From Desulfobulbus sp. (GTDB taxonomy: Bacteria; Desulfobacterota; Desulfobulbia; Desulfobulbales; Desulfobulbaceae), in contig JAQUEZ010000154.1 in NCBI GenBank assembly GCA_028684915.1, positions 1 to 14,310 of the forward strand: a stretch of DNA of 14,310 nt. Direction: 5' to 3'. The notes under the pieces were generated by a model. It worked only from the letters and a program-made list of their open reading frames with translations. It had not been told where the DNA came from and did no database searches. Shown here in pieces: positions 1-7,220 of the stretch. Each line of letters starts with the position of its first letter. The first letter of the stretch is position 1. Made by a program: the position numbers and the translations under genes.

Positions 1-2
1 TT

Positions 3-2384
3 TCAGAACGCGATATCTGTACCCAGTTCATTGTCCCTGCTCTGAAGAAGGCAGGTTGGGACCTGGAGCGCCAGGTGCGCGAAGAGGTCTCCTTTACCGA
101 TGGCCGAATCTATGTACGCGGCACCAGTGCCGCCCGCGGCAGTCGCAAACGTGCCGATTTCATCCTCTACTACAAGCCGAATATCCCCATTGCCGTCATC
201 GAAGCCAAGGACAACAGCCACAATGTCGGGGACGGGATCCAGCAGGCTTTGGGCTATGCTGTCACCCTCGATATTCCTGTTGCCTTCAGTTCCAACGGGG
301 ATGGTTTTGTCGAACATGACCGCACAGCTACTTCTGGCAATATTGAGCGTGCCCTTGCGCTTCATGAGTTTCCTTCCCCTGAGGATCTTTGGCAACGCTA
401 CAAGCAGTACAAGGGTATCGAAACCCTACAGCAGGAGCGTATTGCATCCTGCGGTTACTTCTATGACGGCACGGGTCGTTCTCCCCGCTACTATCAGCAA
501 GTTGCCATCAACCGTACCGTTGAAGCCATTGCCAAGGGACAGAACCGGATTCTGCTCGTCATGGCCACCGGCACCGGCAAGACCTACACTGCATTTCAGA
601 TAATCCACCGCCTTTGGAAGTGTGGTACCAAGCAGCGCATCCTGTTCCTTGCGGACCGCAACGCCCTGATCGACCAGACCAAGCGAGGTGATTTTAAACA
701 CTTCAAGGACCGGATGACGGTTATCCGCAAGAAGAAGATCGACAAGGCATTTGAAATCTACCTTGCCCTGTACCAGGGGTTAACCAACTACGACGAAGAT
801 TCCGACGCCTACCGTGAGTTCAGCCCCGACTTCTTTGACCTGATCGTTGTGGACGAATGCCATCGCGGCAGTGCCGCAGCCGACTCAGCCTGGCGAGAGA
901 TCCTGGACTACTTCACAAGCGCAACCCACATAGGCATGACCGCCACGCCCAAGGAAACCAAGTTTGTATCCAATATCGAATACTTCGGTGATCCGATCTA
1001 TACCTACTCCCTGCGGCAGGGTATCGCCGACGGATTTCTCGCCCCTTACAAGGTGCTCCGTGTTGGACTCAATGTTGACCTGGAAGGATGGCGACCCGAT
1101 GAAGGTCAACTGGACAAAGACGGCAATCCGGTTGATGACCGGCTCTACAACACAAAGGATTACGACCGGAGTCTGGTTATTGACGAACGGACCAGAACCG
1201 TTGCCCGTAAGGTGACGGAGTTCCTCCGAAAGACCGACCCCTTCGATAAGACTATTGTCTTCTGCGTCGATATCGAACACTCAACCCGTATGCGCCAGGC
1301 CCTGGCAAATGCCAACCCGGAAGAGGTGCTGAAGAACCACAAGTACGTCATGCGGATTACCGGCGATGATGATGACGGCAAGCGGGAACTGGACAACTTT
1401 ATCAATCCCGAAGAACGCTATCCGGTTATTGCCACCACCTCCAAGCTGATGACCACCGGCGTCGATGCCCAGACCTGCAAGCTGATCGTCCTGGACGCCA
1501 ACATTAATTCCATGACCGAGTTCAAGCAGATTATCGGGCGCGGCACCCGCATCAATGAAGAGTTCAACAAGCGCTATTTCACCATCATGGATTTCCGCAA
1601 CGTGACAGACCTGTTTGCCGATCCGGACTTTGACGGTGATCCGGTCATGGTGAAACAGGTAAGGGCGGACGATGCACTGGACGATGCCGATATTCATCCG
1701 GAAGATGAGCCGGTGATGGACGAAGAGACGGGTGATGACATTCCATTTGGCGACGACAAGCCGGAAACAATTTATGACCGCCCCGAGTTAATCGACGGTG
1801 GTGGAATCGTGGCCGAGCCGCAAGCAAAGGTCTTTGTCGCCGGGGTGGATGTCTCCGTCCTGAACGAACGGGTACAGTACCTGGGTGCCAATGGCAAGCT
1901 TACCACCGGCAGCTTGAAGGAATTCACTCGTAACGGACTGCGGCAGGAGTTCCGTAGCCTGGATGACTTCCTTGCCCGCTGGAACAACGCTGACAAGAAA
2001 AAGGCGGTCATCGATCAACTGGCTGAACATGACATCATTCTGGAAAACCTGCTGGACGAGACCAAGAAAGGGTTGGATCTGTTCGACCTGATCTGCCATA
2101 TCGCCTGGGACCGTCCGGCACTGACCCGCCGGGAACGAGCTGAGCAGGTCGAGAAGCGGGACTACTTCACCAAGTATGGCGACAAGGTCCGGCTGGTCCT
2201 GCAGGCACTGCTGGACAAATATGCCACGGACGGCATTGAGAATATCGAGGAAATGAAGGTGCTGACCATTGACCCCTTCAAGTCCATCGGCACTCCAGCT
2301 GAGATCGTCAAACTCTTTGGTGGCAAGGCAGCCTATCAGCAGGCGGTAAAAGAGCTGGAAACCGAAATCTACAGGATGGCGTAA
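3..2384 (+). CDS. hsdR: Type I restriction endonuclease subunit R (HsdR, EcoEI-like), 5' end cut by window edge
   Basis: Motor and nuclease subunit of a type I restriction-modification complex: it translocates DNA using ATP and cleaves unmodified DNA. The frame is open from base 3, and the codons before the first internal GTG (75) read as a normal HsdR N-terminus (ERDICTQF, PALKKAGWD). The gene therefore starts just left of the window and only a few residues are missing. In the visible 793 residues, the PD-(D/E)xK nuclease is at 52-81 (D52, E67-A-K69, then QQALGYA), Walker A ATGTGKT ends near K193-T194, the DECH box is 284-287, motif III TATP 313-316 and motif VI QIIGRGTR 509-516. An acidic linker (about 555-600) leads to an EcoEI_R-type C-terminal domain. 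Size and motif layout match the short EcoEI-like (type IB) HsdR group. It is followed after 3 nt by hsdM. All catalytic motifs look intact. Confidence 0.95.
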   Translation, partial: SERDICTQFIVPALKKAGWDLERQVREEVSFTDGRIYVRGTSAARGSRKRADFILYYKPNIPIAVIEAKDNSHNVGDGIQQALGYAVTLDIPVAFSSNGDGFVEHDRTATSGNIERALALHEFPSPEDLWQRYKQYKGIETLQQERIASCGYFYDGTGRSPRYYQQVAINRTVEAIAKGQNRILLVMATGTGKTYTAFQIIHRLWKCGTKQRILFLADRNALIDQTKRGDFKHFKDRMTVIRKKKIDKAFEIYLALYQGLTNYDEDSDAYREFSPDFFDLIVVDECHRGSAAADSAWREILDYFTSATHIGMTATPKETKFVSNIEYFGDPIYTYSLRQGIADGFLAPYKVLRVGLNVDLEGWRPDEGQLDKDGNPVDDRLYNTKDYDRSLVIDERTRTVARKVTEFLRKTDPFDKTIVFCVDIEHSTRMRQALANANPEEVLKNHKYVMRITGDDDDGKRELDNFINPEERYPVIATTSKLMTTGVDAQTCKLIVLDANINSMTEFKQIIGRGTRINEEFNKRYFTIMDFRNVTDLFADPDFDGDPVMVKQVRADDALDDADIHPEDEPVMDEETGDDIPFGDDKPETIYDRPELIDGGGIVAEPQAKVFVAGVDVSVLNERVQYLGANGKLTTGSLKEFTRNGLRQEFRSLDDFLARWNNADKKKAVIDQLAEHDIILENLLDETKKGLDLFDLICHIAWDRPALTRRERAEQVEKRDYFTKYGDKVRLVLQALLDKYATDGIENIEEMKVLTIDPFKSIGTPAEIVKLFGGKAAYQQAVKELETEIYRMA

Positions 2385-2387
2385 CCC

Positions 2388-3821
2388 ATGAAAAATATAG
2401 GCTCAATCATCAAGCGGTTGCAGAACATCATGCGAAAGGATACCGGCGTTTCCGGCGATGCCCAACGCATCGAGCAGATCGGCTGGATGATTACACTAAA
2501 GATACTGGGCGACAAGGATCAGGAGCTGGAAATCATCCAGGACGGCTATACCTCGCCCATTCCCTCGGAACTGCAATGGCAGAAATGGGCCGCGGATGAT
2601 GAAGGGATGACCGGCGATGTCCTTCGCAATTTTATCGATCAACAACTGTTTCCCGGGCTGAAGAACCTGGACATCTCCACCGGCAATCGCCGTGCCTTGC
2701 TTATCCGAGAGATTTTCGAAGGGACCAACAACTACATGAAGAACGGCACCTGCATACGTCAGGTGCTGAACGAGCTGAATCGGATCGACTTCAACTCCTC
2801 GGAAGACCGCCATATCTTCGGCGATATCTACGAAACCATCCTCAGAGATTTGCAGAGCGCTGGCAATTATGGCGAGTTCTATACCCCCCGCGCTCTAACT
2901 GAATTCATGACCGCTATCATCAACCCTCGCCTGGGTGAGAAGGTGCTTGACCCGGCCTGCGGTACCGGTGGCTTCCTCACCAGTGCCATAGAGAACATTC
3001 GCAGGCAGGATGTGAAGAACGTGGAAGACCTGCAAGTCCTGCAGGAGACCATTCACGGCATGGAGTTCAAGCCGCTTCCGTTCATGCTTAGCGTTACCAA
3101 TCTGATCCTGCACGACATCGAAGTGCCGAACCTCGACTACACCGACAGCCTCAACCGGGAGTACACCAGCATCAGGGCAAAAGACCGGGTTGACGTGATC
3201 CTGGCAAACCCGCCTTTTGGGGCATCGGTGACCGACGGCGTGGAGACCAATTTCCCGCTCAACTACCGCACCACTGAAAGTGCCGACCTGTTTCTGCTGC
3301 TCATGATCCGCTACCTGAAGGATGGTGGCCGGGCTGCCATTGTCTTGCCTGACGGCTCGTTGACAGGCGACGGCGTCAAGCAACGCATCCGCCAGCACTG
3401 GCTGGAGACCTGCAACCTGCATACGATTGTACGCCTGCCCAATTCGGTCTTTCAACCCTACGCCAGCGTTGCTACCAACCTGCTTTTTTTCAGCAAGGGG
3501 GAAGCGACCGAGGAAATCTGGTACTGGGAACATCGCCTGCCCGAGGGGGTTAAATCCTATTCCAAGACCAAGCCCATCCAGAGCAGCGAGTTCGATAATC
3601 TGAAGGAGTGGTGGCACAATCGGCAGGAGAGCGAACAGGCTTGGAAGGTTTCCATCAACGCACTGTCCGCCAACGGCTACAACCTGGATATCAAGAACCC
3701 TCATGTCAAGGAAGTCGCCCACACTTTCACCAGCGCCGAACTTTTAGAGCTGCTGCACCAGTCGTTTCAGAAGAGCGACGAGCTGCCGCAAACGCTGCGG
3801 AAGGAGCTGGGAAATGGCTAG
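2388..3821 (+). CDS. hsdM: Type I restriction-modification DNA methyltransferase subunit M
   Basis: N6-adenine methyltransferase subunit; with HsdS it methylates the recognition sequence, and with HsdR it forms the restriction complex. The 477-residue protein has the N-terminal HsdM helical domain (about 5-130), then the Rossmann-fold methyltransferase domain. SAM-binding motif I reads DPACGTGG at 188-195, and catalytic motif IV is NPPF at 274-277, the form typical of N6-adenine enzymes. The segment GEFYTPR just before motif I is also characteristic of HsdM. The start ATG lies 3 nt after the hsdR stop, with a weak AGGA about 11 nt upstream, so translation is probably coupled. The last 8 nt overlap the start of the RhuM-family gene. 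Length and motifs appear complete. Confidence 0.96.
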   Translation: MKNIGSIIKRLQNIMRKDTGVSGDAQRIEQIGWMITLKILGDKDQELEIIQDGYTSPIPSELQWQKWAADDEGMTGDVLRNFIDQQLFPGLKNLDISTGNRRALLIREIFEGTNNYMKNGTCIRQVLNELNRIDFNSSEDRHIFGDIYETILRDLQSAGNYGEFYTPRALTEFMTAIINPRLGEKVLDPACGTGGFLTSAIENIRRQDVKNVEDLQVLQETIHGMEFKPLPFMLSVTNLILHDIEVPNLDYTDSLNREYTSIRAKDRVDVILANPPFGASVTDGVETNFPLNYRTTESADLFLLLMIRYLKDGGRAAIVLPDGSLTGDGVKQRIRQHWLETCNLHTIVRLPNSVFQPYASVATNLLFFSKGEATEEIWYWEHRLPEGVKSYSKTKPIQSSEFDNLKEWWHNRQESEQAWKVSINALSANGYNLDIKNPHVKEVAHTFTSAELLELLHQSFQKSDELPQTLRKELGNG

Positions 3822-4854
3822 AAAACCTGTCAATTCCGAAATCATTCTCTATCAGGCCGAAGATGGCCGCACAAAACTTGAAGTACGTTTGCAGAATGAA
3901 ACTGTCTGGTTGTCGTTAAATCAACTTGCTGAATTGTTTCAGCGTGATAAGTCTGTAATCTCAAAGCATATTCGCAATATTTTTTCAGAAGATGAATTGC
4001 AGCCAAAAGCAACTGTTGCAAAATATGCAACAGTTCAAAATGAGGGTGAACGGCAAATAACCAGAAATATTGATTTCTACAATCTCGACATGATCATCTC
4101 GGTTGGTTACCGGGTGAAATCCCACGTCGCCACACGATTCCGACAGTGGGCCACTCAGCAGTTGCGGGAATACATCGTCAAGGGATTTATCCTTGATGAC
4201 GAGCGGTTGAAGAACCCCGGCAAGGAACTGGACTATTTTGATGAACTTATCCGGCGCATCCAGGATATCCGCACGTCTGAGCGCCGGTTTTACCAGAAGA
4301 TCACCGACATCTACGCTACCAGCATCGATTACGACCCGACCCGGGAGATCAGCATCACCTTCTTCAAAACCGTGCAGAACAAGATGCACTGGGCAATCTC
4401 CGGCAAGACAGCCGCGGAGATCGTCTACGAGCGGGCCGATAGCAGCAAGGATAACATGGGGCTGACCAACTGGCGCGGGGTCAAGGTACGCAAGGACGAT
4501 GTGGGGATTGCCAAGAACTACCTGAACGGGGAAGAATTGCTGGCGCTGAACAACCTGGTGGAACAGTACCTGATTTTTGCCGAAGGGCAGGCCATGCGTC
4601 GCATTCCGATGCACATGCGGGACTGGATCAAGAAACTGGACGCGTTCATGACCCTGAACGAGCGGGACATCCTGACCCATGCCGGCAAAATATCCCATGA
4701 GTTGGCGATGCAGCACGCGGAACGGGAATACGAGAAATTCAACCGCGAGCGGATTGCCCGCACCGATGCCCAGGAGAGCGACTTTGACAGAACGGTGCGG
4801 GAGATTGAGACGTCCGCCAGGGCGTTGCCGAAGAAAGGGCGGCGCAATGGGTGA
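3814..4854 (+). CDS. rhuM: RhuM-family protein inside the type I RM operon
   Basis: A 346-residue protein of the RhuM family (named after a Salmonella pathogenicity-island gene), whose molecular function is not established. Visible features: an N-terminal helix-turn-helix-like segment (about 34-56, LSLNQLAELF then KSVISKHIRN); the family signature FYNLDMIISVGYRV (88-101) followed by a conserved basic segment ending QLREY near 120; and a C-terminal half with SGKTAAEIVYERAD and a long charged helix. The start is favoured by AAGGAG at 3801-3806, 7 nt before the ATG, which overlaps the end of hsdM by 8 nt; its own end overlaps hsdS by 8 nt. This tight placement, often seen in other type I operons, suggests a role tied to the restriction complex or to silencing or regulation of the operon, but that is inference. 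The first ~90 codons are more AT-rich than the rest. Confidence 0.85.
   Translation: MARKPVNSEIILYQAEDGRTKLEVRLQNETVWLSLNQLAELFQRDKSVISKHIRNIFSEDELQPKATVAKYATVQNEGERQITRNIDFYNLDMIISVGYRVKSHVATRFRQWATQQLREYIVKGFILDDERLKNPGKELDYFDELIRRIQDIRTSERRFYQKITDIYATSIDYDPTREISITFFKTVQNKMHWAISGKTAAEIVYERADSSKDNMGLTNWRGVKVRKDDVGIAKNYLNGEELLALNNLVEQYLIFAEGQAMRRIPMHMRDWIKKLDAFMTLNERDILTHAGKISHELAMQHAEREYEKFNRERIARTDAQESDFDRTVREIETSARALPKKGRRNG
4011..4035. repeat. Perfect 10-bp inverted repeat with 5-nt loop within rhuM
   Basis: AACTGTTGCA (4011-4020), loop AAATA, then its exact reverse complement TGCAACAGTT (4026-4035). It falls inside the coding sequence, where the protein reads ATVAKYATV, so part of the symmetry comes from a repeated Ala-Thr-Val. 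It could fold as a hairpin in the mRNA. No U-tract follows, so it is not a typical terminator. Confidence 0.8.
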
Positions 4855-6193
4855 GTGGAAACGTACCAAGATAGGTGATCTATGCAAGATCATCAAAGGT
4901 GAAACGGGTCTTGCCAGTGCACCACCCGGACCATACCCGCTGGTAGCCACGGGGGCGGAACGCAGAACGTGCGTCACGTGGCAGTTTGACACCGACGCGG
5001 TCTGTATCCCGCTGGTATCTTCAACCGGACACGGGAAAAAGACTCTTAACTATGTACACTATCAGTCAGGCAAATTCGCTCTCGGTACCATACTGGCTGC
5101 AGTCATCCCCAAAGATCCGTCCATTCTGATAGCCCGTTTTCTGCACCTGTATCTTTCCCATTTCAAGGATACCGTTCTTGTCCCGTTGATGAAAGGCGCA
5201 GCAAACGTCAGTTTGCCGATGAAAGAAATCGCATCGGTTGAGATTCCCGTGCCACCACTGGATGAACAGCAAAGCTTGATCGACCTGATTTTTCGAATAG
5301 AGGGCGAGCACCGGGAATTACTGGCTGAAACGAACCGGCAAGGAGAGTTGCTTAAACAGCTCCGCCAAGCCGTGTTGCAAGAGGCGGTCGAAGGGAAACT
5401 GACAGCGGAGTGGCGAAAGCAGCATCCGATGGTTAAGGACGATCCTCAATATGACGCTGTAACATTTCTGGCTCAGATAAAGTCCGAAAAAGATCTGCTG
5501 GTGAAGAATGGTAAAACTCAGAAAGAAAAGATTCTGCCGCGGATAACTGACGTTGACAGGCCGCTTGCTCTGCCTGATGGGTGGGTGTCGTGTAGGTTTG
5601 GGGATGTTGTTTCATCTATGAATAATGGCATTTACAAGCCAGCTCAATTTTATTCGGAAACCAAAGGTACGCCATCAATGCGGATGTACAATATCCAAGA
5701 TGGTAAATTGGATCTTTCAAAAATCGCACGAATGATCCTGACTGACGATGAAATAACTCAATATGCCCTACATTCTGGTGATTTATTGCTGAATCGTGTT
5801 AATAGTCGCGAGTTGATTGGCAAAGTAGCATTAGTTAATGACTTAAATGAAGCTACTGTATATGAAGCTATGAATATTCGAATCAGGTTACTTGAGAAAG
5901 ACCATTTGCCGAGATTCTTAACTATGGTTTTTCGCACGGAAAATGTACGTAACTTTTTCCAGCAAAATGCAAAACAGGCATCTGGGCAAGTGTCAATAAA
6001 TCAACCTCAAGTTGCATCAGTTTCAATTCCCCTCCCCCCTCCCGCCGAACAACAAGCCATTGTTGCCCGCGTGGACAGCCTCATGGTCGACATTGATGAA
6101 CTGGAAAAAGAGGTCGCCGAACGGAAGGAGCAGTCGCAGTTGCTGCTGAAGACGGTACTACGGGAGGCGTTTGATGGTGGGGTGACCAACTGA
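4847..6193 (+). CDS. hsdS: Type I restriction-modification specificity subunit S
   Basis: Specificity subunit that reads the bipartite DNA target for the HsdM and HsdR subunits. The start is placed at the ATG overlapping the rhuM stop by 8 nt, giving 448 residues that begin GEWKRTKIGDLCKI, as HsdS proteins do. An upstream ATG at 4679 in the same frame would add 56 low-complexity residues encoded within rhuM and is rejected. Two half-repeats are seen: target-recognition domain 1 (about 1-135) ending PPLDEQQ (136-141), followed by a helical spacer containing LKQLRQAVLQEAVEGKLT; then domain 2 starting LPDGWVSCRFGDV (about 242) and ending PPPAEQQ (near 397) with a second helix. Both half-subunits look complete. 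The DNA for domain 2 (about 5600-6020) is much more AT-rich than its flanks, consistent with horizontal exchange of this domain. Confidence 0.95.
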   Translation: MGEWKRTKIGDLCKIIKGETGLASAPPGPYPLVATGAERRTCVTWQFDTDAVCIPLVSSTGHGKKTLNYVHYQSGKFALGTILAAVIPKDPSILIARFLHLYLSHFKDTVLVPLMKGAANVSLPMKEIASVEIPVPPLDEQQSLIDLIFRIEGEHRELLAETNRQGELLKQLRQAVLQEAVEGKLTAEWRKQHPMVKDDPQYDAVTFLAQIKSEKDLLVKNGKTQKEKILPRITDVDRPLALPDGWVSCRFGDVVSSMNNGIYKPAQFYSETKGTPSMRMYNIQDGKLDLSKIARMILTDDEITQYALHSGDLLLNRVNSRELIGKVALVNDLNEATVYEAMNIRIRLLEKDHLPRFLTMVFRTENVRNFFQQNAKQASGQVSINQPQVASVSIPLPPPAEQQAIVARVDSLMVDIDELEKEVAERKEQSQLLLKTVLREAFDGGVTN

Positions 6194-6224
6194 TATTATC
6201 AGAAGGAATGAGGAGCGTAAAACT

Positions 6225-6719
6225 ATGCCCAAGTACACCGGATCAGCTGATGTTTACCGAGAGCTTGTTGAGGATTCCAAAGAAAACTGGTTATACGGGT
6301 TAGTGGCATTTGCTGTAGTTGAAGAGCAGCGTATTGAGTGGATGAAGCATTATGAAAACCAAAATGGAAGAATGCCCGATGACACCGAAATCAAGAGTTG
6401 GTACGAACAACAACCCGACGGTGTATTGCTGAGAGCCAAAGGCACTGCAGAAAACGCCTTACAAACCTTTTCTGCTGAAGTGCTTGAAGTGGCAAATGGT
6501 GATATCCGCAAGGAAATAGAAGAAAGCGTTGTTATAAACGAAATCAAGAAATTGGGGAGTTTTTGGCCGCAATTTGGTGTTAATCTTGCTGGTGGATTTT
6601 GCAGTGCTTTACTGTTCGCAGCATTTCTGATCATTATGGCTTTTTTTGTTTTGAATGATACGTCGCCAGTTGAAATCGGAAAGAAATACAAATCACCAAT
6701 TGAGGAGAGGAAACAATGA
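6225..6719 (+). CDS. Hypothetical protein with one C-terminal transmembrane helix
   Basis: A 164-residue protein I cannot assign a function. The N-terminal 110 residues are soluble and charged, with a segment YRELVEDSKENWLYGLVAFAV (11-31) followed by EEQRIEWMKHY. This resembles a widespread family of small membrane proteins that share a 'LV...GL.A(Y/F)..(Y/V)...KI' type N-terminus; that match is from memory. One strongly hydrophobic helix spans about 120-142, followed by a short basic tail; there is no signal peptide, so a C-tail anchor with the N-terminal domain in the cytoplasm is likely. AGGAG at 6211-6215 precedes the ATG. It lies 31 nt after hsdS, and its stop overlaps the next gene by ATGA, so the two are probably translated together and may work as a pair. 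Confidence 0.8.
   Translation: MPKYTGSADVYRELVEDSKENWLYGLVAFAVVEEQRIEWMKHYENQNGRMPDDTEIKSWYEQQPDGVLLRAKGTAENALQTFSAEVLEVANGDIRKEIEESVVINEIKKLGSFWPQFGVNLAGGFCSALLFAAFLIIMAFFVLNDTSPVEIGKKYKSPIEERKQ
6702..6710 (+). promoter_or_regulatory. Strong Shine-Dalgarno for the Ser/Ala repeat protein
   Basis: GAGGAGAGG lies 5 nt before the ATG at 6716, within the end of the preceding gene. It supports the ATGA-overlap start and suggests efficient translation of the small basic protein. Confidence 0.7.
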
Positions 6720-6961
6720 AAAAGTCAGAGGTAACAAGCAAAAGAGCGGCATCTGCAGCTTCAAAAGTCCTCAGAAGCGAAAGCTCAAGTAAGACGGCAA
6801 AATCTGCTGCGGGCTCTGCACTCTCCCAAAGAAAAGCCCCTGAAAAAGTTACATCATCCGTGGCCGCGACAGCAGCATCTAAAACCTTGCATAATACCGG
6901 CTCTAGTAAAAAGGCAAAAACAGCTGCAGGGTCGGCACTGACGCAGAAACCCAAAAAATAG
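6716..6961 (+). CDS. Small basic Ser/Ala/Lys protein made of two tandem repeats
   Basis: An 81-residue protein composed almost wholly of Ala, Ser, Lys and Thr. After six residues it consists of two copies of one unit (7-45 and 46-81). Gapless alignment over the first 30 positions gives 20 identities, including the shared cores AASK.L, SSK.AK and AAGSAL. The DNA of the two copies differs at many silent positions, so the protein pattern seems to be under selection. There is no signal peptide, membrane helix or Cys. The high positive charge suggests binding to nucleic acid or acidic membrane surfaces; similar Ala/Ser/Lys repeat proteins are common as small unannotated bacterial ORFs (from memory). 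It overlaps the upstream membrane protein by 4 nt, and 22 nt separate it from the putative peptide precursor. Function unknown; a modified substrate of the nearby ATP-grasp enzyme cannot be excluded. Confidence 0.78.
   Translation: MKKSEVTSKRAASAASKVLRSESSSKTAKSAAGSALSQRKAPEKVTSSVAATAASKTLHNTGSSKKAKTAAGSALTQKPKK
6734..6958 (+). repeat. Ancient in-frame tandem duplication (two ~37-codon units)
   Basis: Unit 1 is 6734-6850 (39 codons) and unit 2 is 6851-6958 (36 codons). Protein identity is 20 of 30 over the gapless part, while silent sites have diverged, so this is an old duplication rather than a recent slippage event. Confidence 0.85.
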
Positions 6962-6970
6962 AGTTTTGAT

Positions 6971-6977
6971 AAAGGAG
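6971..6977 (+). promoter_or_regulatory. Strong ribosome binding site of the putative precursor peptide gene
   Basis: AAAGGAG lies 6 nt before the ATG at 6984. It contrasts with the following ATP-grasp gene, which has no clear Shine-Dalgarno, so the peptide is probably made in excess over the enzyme. Confidence 0.7.
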
Positions 6978-6983
6978 TTATAA

Positions 6984-7214
6984 ATGGGAAAAACTAAACC
7001 TTTTCTGTTCAATTTTGCTCAGCCATGTTGTTCCCCAAGCAGGCAAGCACCTAACCAAGATTATTACTACGATAATCTGTCGGATTTGGTTCGTTGGCAA
7101 GGTAGAGACGATCACCCTCCGGCGATTGAAGCTGCGGGGTTAGGAGGTCCAGTTACTAAGAAGTGCGATATTGAAAAAGGTGAAGATAATAAAGATCGAA
7201 GAATGTGGCAGTGA
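6984..7214 (+). CDS. Putative graspetide (ATP-grasp-modified RiPP) precursor peptide
   Basis: A 76-residue peptide directly before an ATP-grasp ligase of the peptide-maturase type (6 nt gap). The N-terminus reads KPFLFNFAQP (5-14), resembling the leader motif of graspetide precursors (PFFARFL in microviridins; PFxLRFA in the 'putative ATP-grasp-modified RiPP' families). In those families this hydrophobic motif docks on the ligase. The middle has a Tyr/Asp stretch (NQDYYYDNLSDLV, 24-36) comparable with the conserved YD region after the leader in such precursors. The C-terminal third is Gly/Pro then highly charged (GGPVTKKCDIEKGEDNKDRR), supplying acidic residues plus Lys and one Thr that could be joined as lactams or esters. 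There are three Cys (two adjacent at 15-16). No signal peptide or membrane helix is present. Leader-core assignment and substrate status are inference from motif and position. Confidence 0.6.
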   Translation: MGKTKPFLFNFAQPCCSPSRQAPNQDYYYDNLSDLVRWQGRDDHPPAIEAAGLGGPVTKKCDIEKGEDNKDRRMWQ

Positions 7215-7220
7215 CCCGAT

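Noticed and set aside
2895..3722. 275-codon open frame on the - strand
   Set aside because: It lies wholly inside hsdM, whose motifs are clear, and its translation shows no domain; it is a shadow of GC-rich coding DNA.
4679..4846. Longer N-terminus for HsdS from an upstream ATG
   Set aside because: The added 56 residues are Arg/Pro-rich and encoded out of frame within rhuM, while HsdS proteins start near GEWKRTKIGDL.
3985..4992. 335-codon open frame on the - strand
   Set aside because: Antisense to rhuM and the start of hsdS, with no recognisable domain or ribosome site; a shadow frame.
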